Of a DNA stretch of 64,000 nucleotides, positions 41,812-50,314 are shown one piece after another; the first letter of the stretch is position 1, and the number at the start of each line of letters is the position of its first letter. The notes under the pieces are model-generated. The model had not been told where the DNA came from and did no database searches. It saw nothing but the letters and a program-made list of their open reading frames with translations. The DNA lies in assembly GCA_963210315.1 (NCBI GenBank), contig OY723270.1:248001-312000 (forward strand). Direction: 5' to 3'. The translations under genes were made by a program, and so were the position numbers. The DNA is from Rhynchopus euleeides. Lineage: Eukaryota > Euglenozoa > Diplonemea > Diplonemida > Diplonemidae.

Positions 41812-41921
41812 GGGGGTCTTCGCTGGTAGTTATGGTTCGATATTTCTTCGTCAGTTTTCACCTGGTTTCCTTCGGAAATGCACCAAAATGCACTGACGAT
41901 CACCCCGTAGCGAAGATCCCC
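41812..41921. mobile_element. 108-bp MITE, copy 5
   Basis: GGGGGTCTTCGCTGG to AGCGAAGATCCCC, with 3-bp duplication AAA (41809-41811, 41922-41924). The interior CACCAAAATGCACTGACGAT is the same as copy 3. Confidence 0.85.
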
Positions 41922-42104
41922 AAACCCGGCAATCCTTTTTCGTTGATCGCACGACACACACGCGCACACACACACAGATTTTCCTGCGAAAGTGTTGATG
42001 TGTAATTGGCAGGCGCATAAGCCTGTGTGTGACGGCAAGCACTTCCCATATCGCTGCAGTTCCGCCTGACGAAGTACCTTGTTGGGGAGAAGATGTAATT
42101 CGGC

Positions 42105-42345
42105 CAAGCGTGATGAAAGGTCTATCAGGGACTGTTCTATCAAGCAGGAATGAACGGCCCACCCGGAACTCTCTGTGTCAAGCAGGAATGAATGGCCGTC
42201 AGAAAATATAATTCAGTCAAGCGCGATGAACGGCCCATCAGGGAAACATGATCCAAGCGGGGTGAATGGCCCAGCAGGAACTGCTCTGTCAAGCACAGAC
42301 TTGAACGGCCTCATCAGGACAGTGTTGCTTCGAAGGGTTTGTATG
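42105..42345 (+). repeat. ~38-bp minisatellite, block 3
   Basis: About six degenerate units of AAGCRSGAATGAACGGCCCA type. The first part duplicates 39735-39858. Confidence 0.75.
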
Positions 42346-42800
42346 GCCTAACAGGAAGTGCTGCCCACAGGGCGTTCGCTACTGGGCGAAGTTGGGCCAA
42401 CTCGCCTAAATAAATAAATGGGGGTCTTCGCTCCGGGTCAATTTGGGTCAACTTGGGTCAATTTGGGTCACCCTGGGGTTCTTCACCTTAGGAAAATGGG
42501 GGGCTTCGCTCCGGGTCAATCTGGGTCAGCTTGGGTCAGTGACCCGGAGCGAAGCCCCCCCCCTTAGGTGACCAAAAATAGGTGAAAATTTTTGCCTATT
42601 TTCCCTTGTGTCAAACTTGGAGTCTGACCCAAAAATCGGAATCTGTGACCCATGGTTTATATGGGCAAACCTGAAAATTTCCGACTTTTTCCTCAATTTT
42701 TCCCACTTCCTGGCCATACCTTTCCCGACCCAAAATCAAACAAATGCAGCGGAAAATGGCCAAAAATAGGCCAAAAAACCCCAATTTTTTTTCCGGGGGG
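42346..42800. other. GGGTCAA repeats and hairpin-forming sequence
   Basis: GGGTCAATTTGGGTCAACTT repeats at 42436-42475. A 62-bp hairpin lies at 42500-42561, with arms GGGGGGCTTCGCTCCGGGTC and GACCCGGAGCGAAGCCCCCC. The rest (42570-42800) is not coding. Confidence 0.6.
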
Positions 42801-43045
42801 CTTCGCCCCAGGGTATAAGATAGACTTTTTTTCTGGCGCTGTTTTCCGGTTTTTCTGGTTTTGAAAATTTTTCGCGCGCGCCTTCGGCGCGCGCGACCCG
42901 CGCAAACCCTCCCAGAATCTGAGAGGGCCCGGTGCCTGCGCGCGTCCTGCCGTACTGAGGCTGCTTGGTGGGGCAGGCGCAGCAGCTGCTTTGAAAGTTT
43001 GGACTCTCGACCAAAAAACCGGTCTGGGTGCAATGTTTTTACGCA

Positions 43046-43105
43046 GGGGGGTCTGGGGGGCGGAGCCCCCCAGCCGCCGGAGGCCACGGTAGTGAACATC
43101 TGTTC
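43046..43105 (+). repeat. Dispersed hairpin repeat, copy 4
   Basis: Full hairpin and tail, inside hAT-like copy B at the position homologous to copy 3. Confidence 0.9.
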
Positions 43106-43607
43106 CCTACAGTCTGGATTCGCTTGTAAGTAGGAAGGCTTCGCTGTATCGCAGCCCGGCCAGCAGGAGATCACTGGTCCTTGAGGATTCAACCTTCAGG
43201 GTGGAGGAGGACGGGGGAGTGACCACTCGTGACAGGTGTGCGTTGTGGGTGGAGTGGGTGCACGACAGAATGGCCAAAGGGTCCACGAGATCTCTGCACA
43301 CATTCCGTTATCGAGGAGATGGGCACCTAGCTGTGACGACAGGCAACAAACAAATCTCATCTGTTAGTTGCCCCCAATAGGCTTGGCGACCTTCAAGACT
43401 GCTTGAAAGTCGTTCGTGTTCTCGTCTCAGCCCTCCAGACTGCAGTCTTAGACTCCCTCTTAGACATGGTGGCTGGAGTCCACCATGTGTGCACCTTCAA
43501 AACAGAAGAGACCTGCATGACGAGGGCATCACCACCCACCGGGCCACCCGCTAGGTCCATTTTTTCTTCTCCGCTTCTCTGCCTTCTTTGGACTATTTGA
43601 GCTCTGT

Positions 43608-43626
43608 GCGGATCACGATGGGGTCA
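43608..43626 (+). repeat. Dispersed motif GCGGATCACGATGGGGTCA
   Basis: Homologous position to 40227 in the other hAT-like copy. Confidence 0.75.
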
Positions 43627-43706
43627 CTTTCTATTTTTTTATGGCGTTTTTTCTGACTGTTTTACTGTCCCAAAGTCACAAAAAAACCGCCAAAAATGAG
43701 ATCGAC

Positions 43707-44709
43707 TGGTGCCCCTGACGACCCCATATTGCGTAGTTTGTGCGTAGTGAAAAGGGGGGGGGGGGTCTCATTTTTTGATTTACTCAGCCATTCTCTGTCT
43801 CTATGCCGGGACCCCAAACTCAAGGAGTTCTTGCTGTTCCGGGGTCAGTGAGGGTGCAGGCGCTTCAGGTGCTGCAGGTGCTGCAGGTTCTTCAGGTGCT
43901 GCAGCGCTGGCAGCCTTCGGTGCGGGTTTCGACGCAGTCTTTGCAGGTCTCTTTGGGGGTGCCCTTTGGCGCGGTGCCTGCTTCAGCTCGTCGGGTGGAA
44001 GCATCAACGCATCATTAAGCGGTGCCTGCTTCAGCTCCTCCGGGTGGAAGCGTCAACGCATCATTAAGGAAGAAGGAAGCACAGTTGCTACGCTTTTTTG
44101 CAGCTGCAGGAAACGACACCATACCCAACAACAATCCCCAGACCGTCGAGGGAGAGTGGGCGCCTGGATCCCGTGACACAGATCTCTAGTGCCGTTGTGA
44201 TCCCCTCGGATAACGTCTCCTGGACGTTGTCAGCGGAGGTTGCCTGTGTGGCGGTGACCTCCGTATACCCCGCGGGATCCAGTGCCAGTAGCGCCTTCTT
44301 CAGCTTTTCGTCGACCCCTCGGCCGACGCTCTCCTTGATGTCAAGGGCCACCTTCAGGGTGGCACCTCGCAGCGCCCTGAAGGCTGTGATCGTATCATCA
44401 TTCACAATCTCGAGGGTGTTCTACGCGGCTCCTGGAACTCACTTCCTTCTCAGGTGTTTCTGGGCATGGGGCAACCTTGCCCAGGTGTTTCTGGAGTCCC
44501 GCCCCACATGTCGTGCGTTCTTTCGTACGGTGTATAGTGAGTTCTGGCAATAATTTTTTGCTCGGTCAGCGCAGTGCCTCCAGTCCTGTCTCAGTAGCCA
44601 CACAGAAAGGGGGACCAAAAAAAACTGGGGGGGGACCAAAAAGCGAGACCCCCCCCCCCCAGATTGCGTAGTTTGTGCGTAGTGAAAAAGGGGTAAATCA
44701 GGGGCACCA
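43707..44709. mobile_element. 1.0-kb element with TGGTGCCCCTGA ends, copy 1
   Basis: Twelve-base inverted ends TGGTGCCCCTGA and TCAGGGGCACCA, with a 6-bp duplication ATCGAC at 43701-43706 and 44710-44715. The empty site is visible in hAT-like copy A (near 40150). Just inside the ends are direct repeats TTGCGTAGTTTGTGCGTAGT. The interior carries a minus-strand coding region. It is nearly identical to 61112-62067 (offset 17,360 bp). Confidence 0.88.
43801..44415 (-). CDS. Small protein carried by the 1.0-kb element, copy 1
   Basis: Two minus-strand coding blocks. The upper block (about 44110-44415) reads NDDTITAFRALRGATLKVAL, DIKESVGRGVDEKLKKALLA and LDPAGYTEVTATQATSADNV, with no ATG at its start but an acceptor-like TAG before it, so it may be an inner exon. 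It ends near a GTATGG donor. The lower block (43801-44007) reads LPPDELKQAPRQRAPPKRPA, an Ala/Pro-rich stretch, and LTPEQQELLEFGVPA before the stop. A 49-bp direct repeat (about 43978-44075) duplicates the join region. No transposase features; perhaps a captured host gene fragment. Confidence 0.45.
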
Positions 44710-44803
44710 ATCGACCTTTTTTTTTTCCCCAGAAAACCGGGAACCGGGAAACCCTGGTTTTGAAAACCGGAAAACCAGACCTATCTTATCCCCTGCTTCG
44801 CCC

Positions 44804-45282
44804 CCCGGACCCCCCTTGCGTGGGGGGCTTCGCCCCCCTTTTTTTTTTTAGGAGAGGGGGCCCGGTGCCTGCGCGCGTCCTGTCGTACTGTGGCTGCTTG
44901 GTGGGGCTAGCGCAGCAGGTTCTACTTTTGCTTCTACGGGCTCTTAGCACTGTAACATGAACTACACGAACAACAAAGCTCTAGGGCAAACAAACCGCGC
45001 ACTGGCCGGGGTCGAGCTGCGTGGGGCTCCGTGCTGGCGGCATGAACAAGGGGCTGTAGGCAAGTCTACCATTCACAAGGGGCAGCCCGCTGGTGAGGGG
45101 AAAAGGGGGCGAGGTAAAGGGGGGGGAGAGGCGAAAGCGACTGACAGCGAGGGCGTGGACCGACTCCGCTGGCGCATTCACCGGAAGAAAGGGGAAGGGG
45201 GCACGGGGGTGGGGAACGGGAGGGGGGGGGGGGAGGGGCGAAAGGAAAGAGGGGGGTAGGGGGGGGGGGAGCCGACCTACGG
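44804..45282. other. Intergenic G-rich stretch, 3' side of the OTU ORF
   Basis: 44852-44935 is a partial relative of the CCCGGTGCCTGCGCGCGTCC segment inside the hAT-like copies. From 45090 to 45270 the plus strand is A/G-only in long runs, so the minus-strand ORF is followed by a C/T-rich tract. Confidence 0.5.
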
Positions 45283-46905
45283 CTATCTCGCTCCCCTGGC
45301 GGCCCTACTCCCCTGGCTCTGGGACCCCTGGGAACTCCGCTGCGAAGACCCCCGCGCCCCTGGCCGGCTCGCCCGCGCCCGCTTGCCTGCCCGCGCCCTC
45401 AGACGACAACAGACCACGTTGTACGCCTCCGCCTGTGAGGCCTTGTCATCCCCCAACTCGGCCCACCAAGCCTGAATGGCCCGGAGCGCCGCCTCCTGCT
45501 CCTCCTGCGGTCGGTGCACGTCGGGGCAGAACTGCTCCTCCCACTCCCCCACCGTCGTGGCCCCGTCGTCCTCATCCATCTCCTGACCACGCTGCGGCGA
45601 TGCCGACTCCCGCTTCCGCTTCGGCTGCGACGACATCGAGGTGGCTGGTGCTTGCGCAGGGTTGGAGCCTTCCTCGGTGGCGGTCGGGTCGGAGCGGCCG
45701 GTGGCCGGGGCGCCGGTGGGTGCAGGAGGGGGATCACCTTCTCGTCGAGGGGGATCACCCTGGTCCTGTGGCTGCGGGACCCTCGCAGGCGGCTCCTCCG
45801 CGTCCCGAGGCCCCAGATCCATACAGGTCTCCCCCTGCTCCACGCATTCCCCACACGCCCTGCAATCGCAACCGAAACAACGCCAGTGTTCGACTGCGGT
45901 ATCCACCGCCTCTGCACAGCGGGCACAGTAAAAGCGGCGGCGCGACGGCTGGGACGGCACCTGGCACATGGGGAGGCCCTGCTCCCCCCCTGGACAGCCA
46001 GTCCGCCCCAACACCGGCGAGGGGGCGAGGGCTGACACTGCCTCCGCCAGAGGTGGGGGCACCAAAAGGGGGGTGTAGTGCTTTCCCTGATGCTTGACTC
46101 CAAGCACTCCGACGAAAGGCTTCACCCGGGGGCGGTGGACCGTGGGGGGCGCTTGATCAGATAGGACCACCACAGCCCACCCCGACCCCAGCGCAAGTCC
46201 ATGTACTGCTACCTGGTCCGCCCAAGAAGCCTCGTCCCGGCTACCCTCGACTCGCATGGCCGCAGCCCAGGACTCGCTGTTCGGCTCGGCCCGAGCACAA
46301 AGGCCGGGGTCACGCAGCACCGCCTGGACGGCTAGCCTCCGCATGCCCGCCGCCGAGCCTCCCATAATGAAAGCCGCCGCATCGAAGAAGCAGTCGCCTG
46401 GTGTGAAACGGAACCCCGTGCACTCCTGCATCCCCAAAGACCGTTGCAGCCTGGACAGACCGTCCCCTCCCCCTGGGGCCCGGCCCTCCAGCAAAGCCTT
46501 TGTCAGTGCGGTGCTCGCCGGGGGCGGGGGAGGGGGCTCCGCTTGCCCCGGCGGATGAGGGGCCACCCCTTGGTCCTCGCGTGGCAGAGGTAGTGGCGTG
46601 CAGACGCACCTGGTGTCGTCTTCGCCCAGCTCACAGCAGGTCGGGCACACCATCCTCGAGCAGTGACCACACTCCCCATGGTGCACGGCCGTGGTGAAGA
46701 GCGACGCACAGAACTGACAGCAACCCGGTGACCCCGACACATCCACGCGCCCCGGGATAACCGGGCCCTGCGGCACCTCGACCTCCACACACTTCGTGTA
46801 TGTGACCTGTTCCACCACCTGGTCCGGCACCGTGACCGGCTTGAACCCCCCGTCCACGCCGCCCACAAAAAGCGCTCCCCACGCCCCACGCCCCCCACGC
46901 CACAC
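45283..46905 (-). CDS. Zinc finger - OTU-like cysteine protease - zinc finger ORF
   Basis: A 540-residue frame, counted from a GTG at 46905; no in-frame ATG lies near the start and the frame stays open to about 47018, so the 5' end is uncertain. Residues 62-102 form a Cys/His cluster (CCQFCASLFTTAVHHGECGH, then CSRMVCPTCC). Residues 163-282 form an OTU-like protease: FTPGDCFFDAAAF with Cys172, a WADQVAVHGLAL helix, then GKHYTPLLV with His276. Residues 327-361 are a second Cys cluster (YCARCAEAVD, CFGCDCRACGECVEQGETC). The tail is basic and Ser/Arg/Gly-rich. The OTU and zinc parts resemble those at the C terminus of the retroelement at 53.9-61.1 kb, so this is probably the 3' part of a related, 5'-truncated retroelement rather than a host gene. 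Confidence 0.7.
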   Translation of the reverse strand: MWRGGRGAWGALFVGGVDGGFKPVTVPDQVVEQVTYTKCVEVEVPQGPVIPGRVDVSGSPGCCQFCASLFTTAVHHGECGHCSRMVCPTCCELGEDDTRCVCTPLPLPREDQGVAPHPPGQAEPPPPPPASTALTKALLEGRAPGGGDGLSRLQRSLGMQECTGFRFTPGDCFFDAAAFIMGGSAAGMRRLAVQAVLRDPGLCARAEPNSESWAAAMRVEGSRDEASWADQVAVHGLALGSGWAVVVLSDQAPPTVHRPRVKPFVGVLGVKHQGKHYTPLLVPPPLAEAVSALAPSPVLGRTGCPGGEQGLPMCQVPSQPSRRRFYCARCAEAVDTAVEHWRCFGCDCRACGECVEQGETCMDLGPRDAEEPPARVPQPQDQGDPPRREGDPPPAPTGAPATGRSDPTATEEGSNPAQAPATSMSSQPKRKRESASPQRGQEMDEDDGATTVGEWEEQFCPDVHRPQEEQEAALRAIQAWWAELGDDKASQAEAYNVVCCRLRARAGKRARASRPGARGSSQRSSQGSQSQGSRAARGAR

Positions 46906-47840
46906 GCACCTCCCGGCCGGTGGCCGGTTCGGTCGTCGTCGGCTGCGCTCAAAGGGCGTGCGGTAGCCGACGCCCTTTTGTGCTCGCCTCCTCCTCCCAC
47001 ACTTCAGTGTGTCGTTTCAGGTGACTCCGTGTTCCTGCTTTGTTCTTCTGTCGACTGGGACGGGCCAGTCCTCGTGGGTTGCCGCCCGGTGTGTCCTCCC
47101 CTGGGACCCCCTCCTCCTCCCACCACTTGCATCTGGTTCAGCTTCAGTGAGAGCTGAGCGGGAGCCATACTTGCTCTCTTGGACCAATTGTCCGCAGTCC
47201 TGCATCATGACGAGTTAGGTATTGCCCAGTCGCAGCCATCCCCCGTCCCAGGTGTTCTGCCGTGGGCCAGCTCACCATCTGCAGGTCACCCCGTCACACA
47301 CCAGTGGGCAGGCCCTGTCAACGAAATCGATGTGACTGCTCTTGCCGCAGGGCAACCGATGTGGGCCTGCATTGCATCCTGTTGCCGCTCAGTTCTGTTC
47401 CCACCGGAGCTTCTTCTTGCGCCGCAGATCGAACAGCCTTTCGTGTGGTCGGCGCCGATCTTGTATAGAACGTAGGCAGTAGGCTGCTGTGGGTGACCTG
47501 CAGGTTACCCGTCCCTTTCGTGTAGGCAGCGCGAGAGGTGCGATGTTTTTGTGGGAGCACGGCAGCTGCCCCACACTCCATGCTGCTCTCTTGTCTGCTG
47601 TTTATGTTGAACAAGGTCTGGCTGCCAGTGATCTCGCTGGGGGTCGGGCAAACTAAAAAAGAGGTCGGGCACAGGGTGGCCGAGCTCGCGAGAAAAAAAG
47701 TGCAGCCCAACCCCGCCCCGACTTCCCGTGGTATGATGCAAACAGGATCGAATGCACGGCCACAGAACATTTTCACCCAATTCGAGAGGCACCGGATGTT
47801 GCTGCCTTTGGTCGTCCTGCTGGATCAAAAATCAGGAATC

Positions 47841-47878
47841 CAGCCCCCCAGCCGCCGGAGGCCACGGTAGTGAACATC
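47841..47878 (+). repeat. Dispersed hairpin repeat, copy 5 (partial)
   Basis: Only the right half of the hairpin and the tail up to GAACATC are kept. Confidence 0.8.
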
Positions 47879-48813
47879 CTGAAAGTCTTCGAAGGCTAGT
47901 CCCCACACCGGTTGGTGCTGTTGCACATTCCAGGCGGGGATGGTCCTTCGCTTGGGGCATGATGAGGTGCGCTTCGATGAACACCATCAAGCCCCCAGCA
48001 TGCCGTTGGGTTTTCATACGCTGCGGCGCATGAAAACTCGGCCACAAGGCCGAACCCAAAAGCCCCAAAATCTGACCCGGGAGGTAGGGCCGAGGGTAGG
48101 GCCATGCCACCCCTGGCGGCCCACCCTCCCAAACAATTACAGAAAAAGGGAGGTGGGGCCGCGGCCCCCTGCCAGCCCTGGCACGGGATCACTGCTGGCG
48201 GGTAGTTCAGGCTCGTGGCCCTCCTCGTTCCGATAGCCCCTCGGACATCCAAATGATTCACGTGCAGCAGCCCATGCGCAGAGAACGGTGTGCCGTCTTG
48301 TACAGCAACTGTTGGACAACTGTTGAAATCGTTTTTCACCAAAAAAAAATCACTCTGCGGGTCAAGTCGAAGATTTTTCTGGGGACTTTTGGTGTCCCCA
48401 ATTTTTCAATTTTCGAAAAATAAGCTCACTTTGCTAAACTGGACCCAACTCCCCACACTCTTTTTTTCCGACTTTTTCACGGGTTTTTTCCGGTTTTTTT
48501 TGGTTTTTTTTGGCGGATGGAGCGAAGACCCCCAATGTTCGGATTTACTTCGCCCCAACTTCGCCCAAGGGGGCGAAGTTGGAATTAAAATATCCTGGGC
48601 TCGGCCCCCACCCCCCGAAGGGGGGTGGGTGGTGAAAGAGCCCACAGGGATTACGAGGCTCAGGGGATGGGGAATGCTCGAGGAAGGAGGTGTCAGAGGG
48701 AGACCACAGCCACCTTCCCCAAAGTACGATGTATTGCACCGCCCAGACCCCCCTGTGGCGTATGTCTGGTGCCCAAGTCCTTTCAAGTCGCATGAATCTA
48801 TCCATCCGCAATA

Positions 48814-48868
48814 AACAGATGTTCACTACCGTGGCCTCCGGCTGGGGGGCTCCGCCCCCAGACCCCCT
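48814..48868 (-). repeat. Dispersed hairpin repeat, copy 6
   Basis: Inverted; lacks GCCG between hairpin and tail. Its outer flank (48740-48790) resembles the flank of copy 2. Confidence 0.85.
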
Positions 48869-49082
48869 GGCAGCCTAACTGTGTGTGGCACTGCGGTCCC
48901 TGCCCATCCACGGGGTGTTTCGCTCATAAGAAAGGCTATTAGTGCCTCCGGAGGTACTAACAGCCTTGCCAGAAGTGCAGTGATCTGCCCTCTCAAGGAA
49001 AGGTAGCCAATGTGTACCTCCCGTGGGGGCACCTCCCGACCAGGGGTTTTTCCAGGGGGGTCGGGGGGGGGGGAGGGGGGTA

Positions 49083-50230
49083 GGGGGGGTCAAATGCCCC
49101 CCTTTTACGTGGATAAACACGATTTTTCAAAAAACCGGCGCAGAGGCCCCAAAGCCCCCGTAAACCCTCCAAACCCCCCCAGATCGGTCCGGAAACTCAT
49201 CGAACCCCACTTTTCCACCATTCCGGGCACCTCAGGTGCCCGAATTGGGGTACCTAAATTTTGTGCCACCGTTTGGTACCGTACAGTGCCACTGTGTGGG
49301 AGGTTGGAAAAGAAAATGCCCCAACACACCACATCTGAGGGTTGCAATGCATGTTGCTTGCCAACCACGTCATCCGGTGGGTGTCAGGCGCTATGTAGGT
49401 GGCATCAGCCAGGTCTCCGATGAGTTCTGGCTTGTATATGTACCTCCCTGCCTGCGGCACAGGCACTGCCTTTGTCCCCCACACCAGCCACAGAGAGCGT
49501 ATTGTACTCGGTCCACGGTTGCTGATTCATTGTGATGCGTTGTATCCTCGAGTGAACGTCACACACTAGTGGCACCACCACCCGCCATCCGAGAGCTGTA
49601 TTGACTTTGCGCGCTTCCGTTGCATTCACCTCGCCACGCATATTGCACCGTTCAGTACCAGTGCTCTTGGGCCAGGCAAAGCAGACCGCAGCAACTACCA
49701 ATTCTGGCACAATGGGTACCACGACAGCGTACTTCGTGTGTTCCCGGAATGTACAGCTCGTGTTGCAACAGTCGTTGTCAACACATCCCGGTTGTGGAGC
49801 ACTGCTGCACAGGAATCACACGACCATCTGGACTTGTTCCCTACCTACAGGCAGCCTCACGGTGCATGGTGGCAGGGAGGTACATATACAAGCCAGAACT
49901 CATCGAAGACCTGGCTGATGCCACCTACATAGCGCCTGACACCCACCGGATGACGTGGTTGGCAAGCAACATGCATTGCAACCCTCAGATGTGGTGTGTT
50001 GGGGCATTTTCTTTTCCAACCTCCCACACAGTGGCACTGTACGGTACCAAACGGTGGCACAAAATTTAGGTACCCCAATTCGGGCACCTGAGGTGCCCGG
50101 AATGATGGAAAAGTGGGGTTCGATGGGTTTCCGGACCGATCTGGGGGGGTTTGGAGGGTTTACGGGGGCTTTGGGGCCTCTGCGCCGGTTTTTTGAAAAA
50201 TCGTGTTTATCACCCCCATTTGACCCCCCC
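49083..50230. mobile_element. Long-TIR transposon with GGGGGGGTCAAATG ends, copy 2
   Basis: TA is duplicated at 49081-49082 and 50231-50232. The inverted repeats of about 350 bp are the same as in 21756-22902. The interior is in the opposite orientation. No transposase. Confidence 0.88.
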
Positions 50231-50314
50231 TAGGCATGGGCCCCCAAACATATTTTTCATAAACATATAATTTTGCCAAAAATATGTTTCATTTTCGCAT
50301 AAAAAAATATTTTT

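Larger units (their letters stand above)
42809..44795. mobile_element. hAT-like non-autonomous element, copy B (inverted, interrupted)
   Basis: Ends CAGGGTATAAGATAG and CTATCTTATCCCCTG, with 8-bp duplication CTTCGCCC at 42801-42808 and 44796-44803. It is the reverse complement of copy A, minus about 210 bp (the part equivalent to 40410-40620) and plus the 1.0-kb insertion at 43707-44709. Confidence 0.9.
46906..49082. other. Unassigned region with dispersed repeats
   Basis: Just 5' of the OTU ORF a different frame reads HLKRHTEVWEEEA, possibly the tail of a C2H2 finger from the same decayed element. The remainder holds two dispersed hairpin repeats, an inverted AACTTCGCCC pair near 48545-48585, and a GAGCGAAGACCCCC end near 48520. 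No intact gene. Confidence 0.45.
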
